Part shown: positions 33,001-43,436 of the stretch, one piece after another
Layout of the letters: every line of letters starts with the position of its first letter
Numbering within the stretch: position 1 is the stretch's first letter
Source: CAWCUK01 sp963798775
GTDB lineage: Bacteria; Bacteroidota; Ignavibacteria; Ignavibacteriales; Ignavibacteriaceae
Assembly: GCA_963798775.1 (NCBI GenBank)
Contig: CAWCUK010000001.1
Span: 1 to 64,000, forward strand
Direction: 5' to 3'
Length of the DNA: 64,000 nucleotides
Made by a program: the position numbers and the translations under genes
Notes under the pieces: generated by a model
Told to the model about the DNA's origin: nothing
What the model saw: the letters and a program-made list of their open reading frames with translations, nothing else
Databases searched by the model: none

Positions 33001-35922
33001 TTAAAATTTTAAATTAAGAATGGAGCTTTCATTCGCGTCGGCAATTTTGCCTTCCATATTAATTCTAATTGTTCCGGGATATATTTTATCTACCGAAACT
33101 TGAAAATTTTTTGTTGAACTTGTTTTTTCGAAGCCGGCGTAAGAAAGTATATTCTCGTTAAATTTTAAGTCGAAGTTTACATTCTTTATCCCGGCAGAAT
33201 AATTAGTATATACAGAAGAAACAACAGTATCACCGGGAAATGCGGATGAACTTGTTATCCCGATGGATTTTACAAGTTTTGAAGTTAAGAATAGAGGAAA
33301 AGGAGTTTGCCCGCCGAAAGCGCCCATATCATTTCTGCTGTTGTCATTATCATTATAAATCGAATCGGGATTCCCCGCGTCAATACATTTTGAATTTTCG
33401 GTTAAATGAAAATCCTGAAGGCCTAAATTTCGAAAAAGAGGATCGGTTGTTATATTGTGCGGGCCCGGCGTTGTGGATTTATAGTTTTCGGAAAAATTCC
33501 ACACATCGTTATAATCAAGTTTGGAGATAATTGATGTGCCGTTTCTTTTTATGCCTATAGAACCTGTTGAATCTATTGAATAAAGAATATTGTTATAAAT
33601 AGAGGCAGTTGAATAAAGCAAAATATCAATTGCCGTTCCCCTGCTGTTTATGATAGTATTATTATAAATATTAGTTTTCGCATAATCGCTAATTTGAATA
33701 GCAGTTGATGTTGTAAGAATAACATTATTATTTATTTGAGCTTTTCCCAAAGATGATATTATTCCATACGCGAAACCTTGTATAAAATTTTGTGAAATTA
33801 TAGGATTACCATTTAAAGTTTTTACAGCGTATGAAAGAAAATCTTCATTGCCGTAATTAACGAAGATATTTTCCGTAATTAAGGGAGAGCCGGTTGTGTT
33901 TGCGCAAGCGGTAAAAGTTTCGGTACTGCTTCGTGTAAAAGTAAAACCTTTAATGACAGAACTATCTGAAGCGGATAAAGTTTTTTTCCTATTCCCACCA
34001 AGCAGAATTGTTTTAACTGCGCCTTCAACTCCGATTAGAGAAATTCCTTTGCGCATAAAAATTTCTTCATCATATTCTCCGGGAAGTACTTTTACACTAT
34101 CCATATACAACGCATTTTCCATAGCTTCCTTTATCGAAGAATATGGATTTGAAATTGTGCCGTCACCGGAAGAGTTTCCATTTTTACTTACATAAACATC
34201 AACGGCAAACGGGACAGCGGAAAGAGTATCGGAAGAAGAGCTTAAATTATAATTATAATCGACGGCGATGATATAATAAAAATATTTCCGTGTACTTATC
34301 ACATTGGAATCAACAAAAATAGAATCTTGATTCGGCACTACACCGATATCTTTGTAAGACGTTTCAAGTTCCGATCTTCTTAAAACCTTGTAATATTTAA
34401 TATCCTTTTCCCGGTTTTGCTTCCAATAAAGTTTTACCCGTGAATGCCCGGCTTCGGCAGCGATTAACACAGGTTTTGCCGGCGCGGTAGAATCTGGTGT
34501 AGTAAAGGAAATTTCAACCTTGTGAAGTTTTGGTTCCAAGGCAGGTGTGCTTCTAAAGAAAAGAGCGCGATATTGTATATATCTGTTATTGTTATGAATA
34601 GTACTTATCTGTTCGCCCGAAGAATTAGAATAAAAATTTTTTCCCGAAGGGCCTTCCCAGCTTTTATTTTCAATCGAGTTTAACATATCAGAAGATCTTA
34701 TCTGAAACTGAATATCCGTACCTTCCGGCAAACTCTCGTTCCATTTTATTTCATTGTATGTCTGCCCGTCGATTCCGGCATCAAAAATATTTGATACCAT
34801 TTCAGCATTTAGAATTGGATTATATTCATAAAAGCAATTATAGGTTTCAGAATTTTCGAGCCAACTAATTCTGAATCTTCCGTTTATATAGTAAACTTCA
34901 GCGCCGGTACAATTTTCTTCCCCGTTATTTATTTGAACATTCTTTCCGATTTTTTCTAAATCCGGAGCGAGTATTTGGGCAAAAATATCATATTTGGATG
35001 ACTGATATTTTCTGCCATCCTGCCAGGCGGCAAAAATATTATCATTTTCATCTAAAGCAAAAGCAGGAGCGATTTGTTGTTCTATTAAGGGATCATCATC
35101 AACTTTAACAGCCTGTAAAAGCGGGTTAAAATCGGAATCAAATTTTCTAATATAAATATCATGGTAATTAGTACTAAGTGCTGTTGCTCCAGTCCATGCA
35201 ATTATAAAATTACGCTTAGAATCTCTTTTAAAATAAAGAAACCCCTCCCATGCTCCACCATAATTGCCGGTTAGCGAGGAGGCAATAGTTTCAAATTTTC
35301 CATCGGTATAAATTTTAAATGCCGTTATTTTATTAGATGGAGCTAAAAAATAAAAGCAACTGTCCTGGTTATCAGCTTTAACAATCGGCCTTTGCCAATC
35401 CCAATCTAGATCAGCAATTTTAAAATTATCACCAATCTTTATATTTTGATTATTTATCAGCTGCCCGTAATAACCTTTATTATAACGATTGGAATTTTTC
35501 CAAATGACTATAGAAGTCCCATCATTGAGTATAGCCGTATTTACTATAGCCTTTTCAATACTTCCAGCAGTATCATTCACAACTATTTCACCGGATAAAA
35601 TATTTCCGAGCGAATCTTTCTTTTGAATCAAAATATCGCCTTGATAGATTCGTTTATCTACATATTCACCTTTATTGTTAAATTCTACGAATCTATAAGA
35701 TGGTATGGTAGAAGTAAACACCTCTCCAATTTTTTGCATTGGATGGGAAAACTCAACACTGACTTCATCGTTGTTATTAATGATTAAATTTTCCAGTTGA
35801 TTATCGCTAAAATCCTGAACTGTTTTGTCGCTTAAATATTTTAACCTGGATGTATCAGTCTGAGCTGAAACAAAACCTATAAGCGTGAACAAAAACAAAC
35901 TGAGTAAATTTACTTTTACCAC
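33001..35922 (-). CDS. Giant T9SS beta-helix protein, N-terminal fragment
   Basis: 973 residues from a signal peptide (VKVNLLSLFLFTLIGFVSAQ) through a beta-propeller-like region, a fibronectin III domain (APAKPVLIAAEAGHSRVKLYWKQN, in part), a parallel beta-helix (VYVSKNGNSSGDGTISNPYSSI then repeated NNNVIL/NIYNNTI turns) and a cohesin-like domain (SAFPGDTVVSS..GIKNVNFDLKFNE). It stops at TTT TAA where dropping one T continues FKVSSNSNYGQSSPLSL into the next frame. With 31047-32903 it makes one protein of about 1,620 residues. A GGGGAGGTG ribosome site precedes the ATG. Confidence 0.82.
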   Translation of the reverse strand: MVKVNLLSLFLFTLIGFVSAQTDTSRLKYLSDKTVQDFSDNQLENLIINNNDEVSVEFSHPMQKIGEVFTSTIPSYRFVEFNNKGEYVDKRIYQGDILIQKKDSLGNILSGEIVVNDTAGSIEKAIVNTAILNDGTSIVIWKNSNRYNKGYYGQLINNQNIKIGDNFKIADLDWDWQRPIVKADNQDSCFYFLAPSNKITAFKIYTDGKFETIASSLTGNYGGAWEGFLYFKRDSKRNFIIAWTGATALSTNYHDIYIRKFDSDFNPLLQAVKVDDDPLIEQQIAPAFALDENDNIFAAWQDGRKYQSSKYDIFAQILAPDLEKIGKNVQINNGEENCTGAEVYYINGRFRISWLENSETYNCFYEYNPILNAEMVSNIFDAGIDGQTYNEIKWNESLPEGTDIQFQIRSSDMLNSIENKSWEGPSGKNFYSNSSGEQISTIHNNNRYIQYRALFFRSTPALEPKLHKVEISFTTPDSTAPAKPVLIAAEAGHSRVKLYWKQNREKDIKYYKVLRRSELETSYKDIGVVPNQDSIFVDSNVISTRKYFYYIIAVDYNYNLSSSSDTLSAVPFAVDVYVSKNGNSSGDGTISNPYSSIKEAMENALYMDSVKVLPGEYDEEIFMRKGISLIGVEGAVKTILLGGNRKKTLSASDSSVIKGFTFTRSSTETFTACANTTGSPLITENIFVNYGNEDFLSYAVKTLNGNPIISQNFIQGFAYGIISSLGKAQINNNVILTTSTAIQISDYAKTNIYNNTIINSRGTAIDILLYSTASIYNNILYSIDSTGSIGIKRNGTSIISKLDYNDVWNFSENYKSTTPGPHNITTDPLFRNLGLQDFHLTENSKCIDAGNPDSIYNDNDNSRNDMGAFGGQTPFPLFLTSKLVKSIGITSSSAFPGDTVVSSVYTNYSAGIKNVNFDLKFNENILSYAGFEKTSSTKNFQVSVDKIYPGTIRINMEGKIADANESSILNLKF

Positions 35923-36072
35923 AATTCACCTCCCCATAATAAATTTCTTATTTAATTATGATTTTAGCAGTTCAATTTTAATAGTGTTACAATTTAATTC
36001 CCATCTTTACTTTTCACTTATAACCATATATAATTTTTAACGGCAATAACGGGTTTAGAAATATTCAAACCA

Positions 36073-37422
36073 TTATTGTGGAATATTAAACGGGTAAACG
36101 AAAGAAACTCTCGGTTCAATTCTTTTTTGCGGTTCATAAGAAATAATATTATCACCGGCGTCTCTAATCGGGGTGAAAGTCCAATTATAAACTAACGAAA
36201 CGATAATATATTGAATCGGTTTATAACCCAATTCAAAAAACAGATAAGAGCGGTCATCGAGAGTAAATAAATCTTTTTCATCCTGAATATGAATTTTATC
36301 ATAACCGGCACGGACTAAAAAAGGCGCTTCTTCGGGCGCGATTTCCGTAGCCATGTGAAGTATACCGCTGTCGGGAGTTTTATCTAATCTTTGGTAGCTT
36401 CCCAGAATATCAAAAATGTTTAATACGTGAATAGCAAGCTGTCCGTAATAACCGTTATCCGTATTAGCAATAGCGGCTAACTGACGGGCTTTGCTGGAAA
36501 ATCCTCCTTGGGCGGTATCAACACGAAAGCGTTCAACTTCATAAAGAGAATTAAAGTAAGCGGGAATATATTTTCCGTCATTAAATCTTCTTTCCAATTT
36601 AATAGACGCGTTTACTAAACCTAAACCATTAAAATCTAAAATAGCGCCAGTAGCGATGCCGCTTCCGAAATCGATGATATTGGAATAATCAGTATACACC
36701 TGAACATTAAGCAAACTTGTATTAATAATAGGAAGACCGATGTCAAGTCCGACAATCTTCATTGAACCTTCATCAGCGAGAGTATTAAAATTATTTGTCG
36801 CGGGATTATAATACCCGGAAATAATTCCCGCTTTGCTATTAAAATCACCCGCAAAAGTAGCACCGATTTCAAGATTTGAAATAATCGGAACATCGGCAAC
36901 AGAAGTAAATTTTAACGGACGAACAAAACCTCTAATTCCCATAACGCCGGCTTCGGCAAAGCGGCTGTAAATTGATTCAAAACCGAAATTGCCGAAATCT
37001 ATATCAAGCACTAAGCCTATTTTTCTCGCGTCAAAACTTGGAGAATTATTGTACTGATACATTATACTGCCGTGGCCGAGAGTATAATAATCGAGCGCGC
37101 CAAGCTTAACAAAAACGGGATCATGTTTTACACCGTAGCGGAGATAACGGATAATACTTAAGTAATCGGAAAATTCATTAAAATCCTCTTTACGAATATT
37201 TCCGTTTTTATTTATGTCAATATTCAGATCAAGTCCCACACCAAAGTTAGCAAACGAAAGCTCGGGAGTAAGGTGGAATGTATAATAAAGATCGCCGTCA
37301 ATCCAATTTAAGCCGAAACCTCCTTTTAACTGTCCGTTACCCGGGAGCGGATACTGGTCTAACTGCGCTAAAGAAGGTACGGAAATAAATAAAACAAAAA
37401 TCGACAGTATTAGTTTTTTCAT
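36073..37422 (-). CDS. Outer membrane beta-barrel protein, unknown function
   Basis: 449 residues with a signal peptide (MKKLILSIFVLFISVPSLAQ) and alternating aromatic/hydrophobic strands (GVGLDLNIDIN, FGNFGFESIYSRF, LGYKPIQYIIVSLVYNWTF), ending in a terminal strand VSFVYPF before NIPQ. I do not recognise a named family; similar proteins seem common in Ignavibacteria. It lies between two T9SS cargo genes. A diverged copy of its last codons is found at 30977-31034. Confidence 0.75.
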   Translation of the reverse strand: MKKLILSIFVLFISVPSLAQLDQYPLPGNGQLKGGFGLNWIDGDLYYTFHLTPELSFANFGVGLDLNIDINKNGNIRKEDFNEFSDYLSIIRYLRYGVKHDPVFVKLGALDYYTLGHGSIMYQYNNSPSFDARKIGLVLDIDFGNFGFESIYSRFAEAGVMGIRGFVRPLKFTSVADVPIISNLEIGATFAGDFNSKAGIISGYYNPATNNFNTLADEGSMKIVGLDIGLPIINTSLLNVQVYTDYSNIIDFGSGIATGAILDFNGLGLVNASIKLERRFNDGKYIPAYFNSLYEVERFRVDTAQGGFSSKARQLAAIANTDNGYYGQLAIHVLNIFDILGSYQRLDKTPDSGILHMATEIAPEEAPFLVRAGYDKIHIQDEKDLFTLDDRSYLFFELGYKPIQYIIVSLVYNWTFTPIRDAGDNIISYEPQKRIEPRVSFVYPFNIPQ

Positions 37423-37650
37423 AATTCACCATTTATTTTAAGAATTGAATGTAATTAATATATAATTTTATTTACAGAAATGTTTTGAAAAAAAATAAAA
37501 GAGCGGGAAAGAATGGATGATACTGGAAAAAGAATTGTAAAAGCTAAGACAGAGAGTTAAGTGAATTTTGAACGAGTTATATATAAATCAGATACGCGGT
37601 TAGAACGCATCTGAAACGGAAGTGAAACGGAGGTGGAACATTAGGGGAAA

Positions 37651-38299
37651 TTACTTAAGCAGGAGCATTTTCTTAATAATTCTGCCCTCTCCTGCTTGTA
37701 AACAATAAAAATATACACCGCTTGATAAATTTTTAGCGTCAAAATTGAAGAAATAATTTCCCGGCAATTTATTTTCGTTTACTAGAATTCTTACAATTCT
37801 ACCGGTACAGTCGTATAAAAATAATTTTATGTTTTCCTCTGTAGGAACGGAATATGTGATAATGGTAGAAGGGTTAAACGGGTTTGGGTAGTTTTGGGAG
37901 AGAGTGAAGGTAGAAGGGGTAAGAAACATAGATTCTGATATATCAGTTACTAAATTAACTGTTATAGTATCAGAAAATTTATATCTTCCGTCATTATCAA
38001 TTTGTTTCAATAAATACAAGTATTTATGGCCTGAGGTAACAGAAGTATCATCAAATAAATAATTTTTGGGAGAATTACTAGTCCCATTGCCGGGAACAAA
38101 TCCAATTACTTCCCAAACAGTATCTTTTTTCATTACATCAAAACCATAATTATTGACTTCGGTAGCCGTTCCCCACTGTAATTGGACATTATTCTTTATT
38201 ATTTCTGATTTAAAATATATTAATTCAACAGGTAAAGTATAGCTGAGAAAATAATTCTAGTGTAATACAAACAAATAAAAGTATAATTGACTTTATCAT
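37651..38299 (-). CDS. Small T9SS-sorted protein (one frameshift)
   Basis: The gene starts at ATG 38299, whose bases overlap the stop of the C25 gene (ATGA), with a signal peptide (MIKSIILLFVCITLELFSQ). One extra base after TCTCAG breaks the frame; beyond it come LPVELIYFKSEIIKNNVQLQW, the intact frame at 37651-38133 and a T9SS type A sorting domain (NYPNPFNPSTIITY ... SSGVYFYCL ... KKMLLLK). With only one Ig/FnIII-like domain before the sorting domain, it looks like a minimal T9SS cargo. Coupled translation with the peptidase suggests a shared role. Confidence 0.72.
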
Positions 38300-39315
38300 C
38301 TAATAACCGCCAATTTTTGAATCTGAGACTGCGCCTTATTATTTAACCTTGTAATAATTTTATACAAATAAACACCATTAGCAATTTTATCACCATCCGC
38401 ATCTAATCCATTCCAATATATTCTATTAAAATTTATCTTAAGTGTTGCTGGTGGAACCTCAATATCTTTAATTAAGCGACCGGAAATAGTAAAAATTTTA
38501 ATTTTTAATTCTTCCGGGACCTGAGTCAAATTAAAGGTAAAATAAGTATCTGTTGAAAAAGGATTTGGGAAATTATAAACATTTAATAGTTTCAATTCAT
38601 TGGAAACATAAAACAATTTGGATAAATCATTAGGGTTATTGGATAAATTATCCCCCATAATATTAAAAGTATGTTCTCCATCAGAGAAATGAGGCCGAAA
38701 TTGGAGCATTACTTTTTTATTTATGGTATCATAAACAATAGTATCTAACTGAGAGTAGTAAAAATGATTTCCGTCTAAAGTGAAACTTACTTGAGTTGTA
38801 TCATCATAAGGAAATTGATTCTGGTAATTTAGATTTATTTGAATAAGCGGATTTGAAGAAACATAATCGCCATCGATAATATTTGTACCATCAAACTGTA
38901 TAGTAGCAGCAGCAGAATTTAATACTGTAACCGAATCTTTGATTATATAAAATGGCTGATTATATATATTATTGTCTTTGAAAATTTCTGTAATTCTTTT
39001 TTGGTCATCAACATGAATAGCAAAGACAAACTCTCCCGCACCATCATCAAAATTTGAATTATATTTTAAGAAGATAGGAACTTTCTCTAACGAAGCTAAA
39101 TGAATAATGGTAGTGTCTAATAATTTTCGTTTGATGGAATTATTTTTTTCTAGGTACACACTTACATTAAAACTATCCGCACTGGCTTCTCCAACATTAT
39201 ATAAATCAAAATTAAGATTTAATGAGTCGCCTTGATCTATACTATCAGATGATAAAGCAACAGTTTGATAATTTAAACCAAGCTCAGCGGGCTGTTGAAA
39301 ATCTATCGAAAGCAT
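38296..39315 (-). CDS. C25 peptidase fragment: CARDB-like repeats and C-terminal sorting/FlgD-like domain
   Basis: 339-residue open piece. Ig-like region (DQGDSLNLNFDLYNVGEASADSFNVSVYL in part) and the closing domain with GRLIKDIEVPP, WNGLDADGDKIANGVYLYKI. Separated from 39318-39974 by one missing T in GTTCACCC. Confidence 0.7.
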   Translation of the reverse strand: MLSIDFQQPAELGLNYQTVALSSDSIDQGDSLNLNFDLYNVGEASADSFNVSVYLEKNNSIKRKLLDTTIIHLASLEKVPIFLKYNSNFDDGAGEFVFAIHVDDQKRITEIFKDNNIYNQPFYIIKDSVTVLNSAAATIQFDGTNIIDGDYVSSNPLIQINLNYQNQFPYDDTTQVSFTLDGNHFYYSQLDTIVYDTINKKVMLQFRPHFSDGEHTFNIMGDNLSNNPNDLSKLFYVSNELKLLNVYNFPNPFSTDTYFTFNLTQVPEELKIKIFTISGRLIKDIEVPPATLKINFNRIYWNGLDADGDKIANGVYLYKIITRLNNKAQSQIQKLAVIR

Positions 39316-39317
39316 AT

Positions 39318-39974
39318 TTAGAGAGGGTGAACTCCATCATCAGCAGCAGAAAAATTCGTTATAACCTCGAGAAATGGATATTTTTTTGAATCAACAAAAC
39401 CTAAAGAAACAGAATCGATATTCTCAAAAGAAGCAAGGCTATCCTTTTTATTTTCAGTTGATAAGCCCAATATCTTATAATTGATTTTTGAATTTGAAGG
39501 AATCGCTGCTTTCGAAGATAGATTTTTCCATTCCGCGGCCGGACCTATAATATTTGTAGTTAATGATCCTGCTTTATTTGGAACAACAAAATTAGAATCA
39601 ATCAGAATTGAACCATCATATGGCCCACGAACCTGTTCAATTACTTCACCAGGATCGCTCCCTTTTTTACCTATTAATGCCCAAGAGCCACGAAACTGCA
39701 AAGAATCAATTTTTGTACTGCCTAAAGTTTTAATCGCGTTTTTTAGCGCGGAAGATAAATTATTTCTTGCGTCATCGGCTACTCCCATTGCCACTAACTT
39801 ACCATTTGGTATTGAATTGATTAAATCTGCTAAAGCTTGAACGTTAGTAGGTTGATTAAACAGCTGATACCATGCTGAAGTATCTACTTCTAAGGTTTTA
39901 GGATCAAATACAACTATTCCCATTCCCGCAAAAAATGAATTTGATAATAAATTAGTTCCATTCTTAGCAATCAC
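39318..39974 (-). CDS. C25 peptidase fragment: interleukin-like (ILEI) segment
   Basis: Contains AKNGTNLLSNSFFAGMGIVVFDPKTLEV and IGKKGSDPGEVIEQ, which resemble an ILEI/FAM3-like fold sometimes attached to bacterial surface proteins (tentative). Open between two indels. Confidence 0.6.
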   Translation of the reverse strand: MIAKNGTNLLSNSFFAGMGIVVFDPKTLEVDTSAWYQLFNQPTNVQALADLINSIPNGKLVAMGVADDARNNLSSALKNAIKTLGSTKIDSLQFRGSWALIGKKGSDPGEVIEQVRGPYDGSILIDSNFVVPNKAGSLTTNIIGPAAEWKNLSSKAAIPSNSKINYKILGLSTENKKDSLASFENIDSVSLGFVDSKKYPFLEVITNFSAADDGVHPL

Positions 39975-40081
39975 ACAAGTAGCGCCTGAATACCAACCGG
40001 CAGATAAGACAGAAATTTTGCTGAATCATTTGATAGTTTTAAATAATTTGAATCATATACAACTATTATTCAATTTTTGAT

Positions 40082-41101
40082 TCAAAAAAGCAACCGAATC
40101 ATTAAATAAAAATTACCTCCGGCAACATTATAAAATGATTTAGGGCTGTTATATTCTGAACTGGTAGAATCAATTTTAAATCGATACCAATATCTCCGGT
40201 TAGGCTCTAAAGCAGGGAGTGAAACTTGTGTAAAAAATGAATCCGCAGAAAAACTTAAATTATTTGAATTTGCAAAATCTTTTGTCGAGGAAATTTGGAA
40301 ATCTATTTTAGGATTTTTTATAGAAAGCTGGGAAGGATTTAATATTGTAATTTTTTGAATTGCCGGATTTTCCACAATATTTTCAACTAAATCTCTCAAT
40401 TTTGAAGAATACACTACGAAATTATATTCATGAGTATTATCATTTTTGTAAATTTCATCAACTTCATTCTTTGAATCTAAAGTGATAGAAAGAATGTTTT
40501 GGCCGGTCTTATTTTTAATATTAAAATAATAGAAGATTGTATCACGAAAAGCGGGAATTAAAAACCGCTTTTCAAAATTATCTACTACTTCCCCGTTTGA
40601 TAACTGATGATTCACCGAAACATAAAAACTATCCAAAGGCGCCAAACCATCATTTTCTATAATAATTCCAATTTTTACCGAATCAGATGATTCTTGTATA
40701 GAAGATCCTGGTAGAATAACACTTGAACTATTTAAAAGCAGGTTTGGTTTAGTAGGAATCTTTAATTGAACTGTAGGATCTCCCAAAAGAGAATTAGTAT
40801 ACGCAAAAATTTTATTTACACCGGAATTGCCTAATTTTTCGAATAATTTAGTCTTGGCGGTTATATGAGCGCTCCCAACTTCTCTTAATGAATCACGAAA
40901 TAACGATCCATAAAACTCATCCGGAACATTTATCGCTGTGGTGGTGAATCCAAGAGAAGAATTGCCAATATAGCATATAGCTTGGCCGTTATTATCAAGT
41001 AAGAAACGTTCACCAAAACAAATAATATCCGGTTCAGCGAATTTAGCGGTTGAACATCCAAAATCGGTAATCAAAGGATAACGGCCGACGTTATTTTTCA
41101 A
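40082..41101 (-). CDS. C25 peptidase fragment: catalytic Cys region and first Ig repeats
   Basis: Starts inside the catalytic domain. The frame runs back past 41101 to the His motif SYIGHSGTATWDN. Holds the Cys motif DFGCSTAKF, the family block AKTKLFEKLG..LLGDPTVQLKIP and two CARDB-like repeats. Confidence 0.72.
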   Translation of the reverse strand: MKNNVGRYPLITDFGCSTAKFAEPDIICFGERFLLDNNGQAICYIGNSSLGFTTTAINVPDEFYGSLFRDSLREVGSAHITAKTKLFEKLGNSGVNKIFAYTNSLLGDPTVQLKIPTKPNLLLNSSSVILPGSSIQESSDSVKIGIIIENDGLAPLDSFYVSVNHQLSNGEVVDNFEKRFLIPAFRDTIFYYFNIKNKTGQNILSITLDSKNEVDEIYKNDNTHEYNFVVYSSKLRDLVENIVENPAIQKITILNPSQLSIKNPKIDFQISSTKDFANSNNLSFSADSFFTQVSLPALEPNRRYWYRFKIDSTSSEYNSPKSFYNVAGGNFYLMIRLLF

Positions 41102-41298
41102 TTGGTTTACATTATTGATACTATTATCCCATGTTGCTGTACCGCTATGGCCGATATATGAGATGAATACTCCGCCGCTGTCAATAGCATTTTGAATTTG
41201 TTCATGAGTATATGGCCCAAAATCAGTTTGGGGTGTTTCTGTTTTATAGAAATTATAATATTTACCGGAAACCGGTCGTGGTTTAATTATTTTTGAAA

Positions 41299-41715
41299 TT
41301 ATTGTATCATTAACCGATTTGAAAATGGAATATTCAGAAGGCTGACCGCCCCCGAGAAAAATATATATCTTTTATTCCACTCACTAAAAGATTGGTTTTC
41401 ATTTATATCAATTTTGATTCTGGTTATAACTAATTCTTCCGGGTTATTAATTGGTAAACGTCCTACTTTTAATTGAGGAATTGGAATATTATCATCAAAG
41501 ATCACATACCAATTATCAGAGACAGGATTTCCATAAGACGGAACATAATTTTCCCCCAGTCTAACACCGGCATTTTTTAGTATATAGCCTTTATAATCAT
41601 AATCGGCATCCCCTATAAGAGCTAAATAAGCAGGTTTAGGTGCTGCCCAATTTTGCATAGCGTCTTTAATAAATAATTTGATTGATTCAGGAGTTGGATA
41701 ACCAAATCCATACAA
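41299..41715 (-). CDS. C25 peptidase fragment: start of catalytic domain
   Basis: YLALIGDADYDYKG and PQLKVGRLPINNPEEL are C25 hallmarks. The frame is open upstream to about 41970 (PKFEYKKTFQNLADASTQADY). It ends where a T run (ATATTTTTC) loses one base. Confidence 0.72.
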   Translation of the reverse strand: MYGFGYPTPESIKLFIKDAMQNWAAPKPAYLALIGDADYDYKGYILKNAGVRLGENYVPSYGNPVSDNWYVIFDDNIPIPQLKVGRLPINNPEELVITRIKIDINENQSFSEWNKRYIFFSGAVSLLNIPFSNRLMIQ

Positions 41716-42681
41716 ATCAAAAATGTCTGTTACATTGATTAATTCAGTATTGACATTGTAAAGATCAGAAATGTTTCCAATATAATTTTGAGCGGAATTC
41801 CAAAATTTTGGATGTGTTATCGCGATATAATCAGCTTGAGTAGAAGCATCAGCTAGATTTTGAAATGTCTTTTTATATTCAAATTTAGGAGTATTTATTT
41901 TAGAAGGAGCGATTAACCAATATTGGCTGTTTTTATAAAGAGTATCAGAAAAGAATAAAGTATTGCCGGAATTTTATAATTCACTTATTTTTTTTACGGA
42001 AGGTAAAGTTCTATAGATAATAAAGTCATGGTGAGGTTACATTCGAGACTTGAAAAGTTTTGAAACCTTCGGCAACATTCTCATTATAATTGATCACAAG
42101 AGAATCATTTTGTAAAATTAATTGGCGTGGATATTCAACATCATACCAATCTAAGTCCAAAGAAATTAGGAGAAGTTCCATTATTATAATTTGTAACTGT
42201 AATTTGATTATTACCATTAGCTAAAAGATTGGAATTAATATTCCCTTGCAGAATAACCTGATCAAATCTATCAACAGACTTCAGAATCTAATAAGTGTGT
42301 TATTATATTTTAAAATAATATTATGTGAATTGGAAGCAATATTTGAACCGGCACTTAGTATATTTGATAAAAATTTAGCCGATTTATCAGGAAATAAATT
42401 ATTAATATTAAAATTATAATTTTTAGTTTGAGCAAAAATCCATTGCCAATACCATGCTTTATTTCCTTTCCAGTTTGGGTGTCTGGTTTGCAATTTCATC
42501 ATTATTCAAATTTTGATACATAGTATTTTCTTCATAATGATCATTTTGAGTGAAATAATTTATTGTATCAATAGGTAAAAGATTATTTGCACTTTCATAA
42601 ATTCTTTTTCCTTTATTTATTCCCCATGTTAAAAAATAATATGAAGAGTCGGTGTATCTATTTAAATATGGAACATATTCC

Positions 42682-43005
42682 TCATTTAAAAGAATTTGTA
42701 GTGCGGTACGACTTTTGTGAATAATTTTTAGATCCCCAAAATTCTATATAATCGCCCGCGTCAAAACTTCCATCACCCTCACCAAAAACTAAAATCGGTT
42801 TTTCTTTTCCATAATTAAAAATTTGAAAAGTACTCGGATCTATGCCGGCAGTATTAACACCATGATCCTCTAAATATTCTTTTGTAATTCTGGTAATACA
42901 ATCCTTCCCTACAGCCAATTTAATATACGATGCATTAAAATTTATCCACTGTTTTGTAGAATCAGAATTTATTAGCTCCGGATTTGCACGAAATTGTTCG
43001 GCCAT
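42682..43005 (-). CDS. C25 peptidase fragment: N-terminal domain
   Basis: GEGDGSFDAGDYIEFWG is characteristic of the region before the C25 catalytic domain in PorU-like proteins. Open between two indels; the ATG is internal. Confidence 0.6.
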   Translation of the reverse strand: MAEQFRANPELINSDSTKQWINFNASYIKLAVGKDCITRITKEYLEDHGVNTAGIDPSTFQIFNYGKEKPILVFGEGDGSFDAGDYIEFWGSKNYSQKSYRTTNSFK

Positions 43006-43028
43006 ATCCGAATTAGATATTAAAATCT

Positions 43029-43436
43029 TTAATTGCCTATCAAAGTCGGATTAATTTTAATGGGAGAATTATCAGTAAAATTATAGCTGCGGTTAAACAA
43101 AATATTTAATGAAAAATCATCAAACCATTCTATCGAATTATTTACTTCATTATATGAATAATTATTTATCCTTAGATAAGCACAATAAAAATCTCTATAC
43201 CAGAAATACCCTACAACTTCTATATCTTTCCGTCTTTGTTGCGCCTCCAATTGATTTGTGGAATATTCCATTTCCTCCAGTGCGACTGAAGAATCGGGTA
43301 AAATTTTTAATTTAGGATTTACCGCGGGAATGGCAGATTGAACTTTTTCTATTTTACCTTTTTTTAAAGTAAAAGTAGGTTTAGAATTTGGAGGCAACGC
43401 AATGATTAAGATTTTGGTATGGAAGTTTAAATTCAC
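43029..43436 (-). CDS. C25 peptidase fragment: N-terminal domain
   Basis: LKILPDSSVALEEMEYSTNQLEAQ and VVGYFWYRDFYCAYLRINNYSYN follow on from the signal-peptide piece at 43381-43659 after an AAAA run with one extra base. Confidence 0.55.
   Translation of the reverse strand: MNLNFHTKILIIALPPNSKPTFTLKKGKIEKVQSAIPAVNPKLKILPDSSVALEEMEYSTNQLEAQQRRKDIEVVGYFWYRDFYCAYLRINNYSYNEVNNSIEWFDDFSLNILFNRSYNFTDNSPIKINPTLIGN

Noticed and set aside
37588..37641. Imperfect hairpin and GAAACGGA-like triplet repeat between the small T9SS gene and the outer-membrane gene
   Set aside because: The stem is weak and the repeats are few; I could not separate it from chance.
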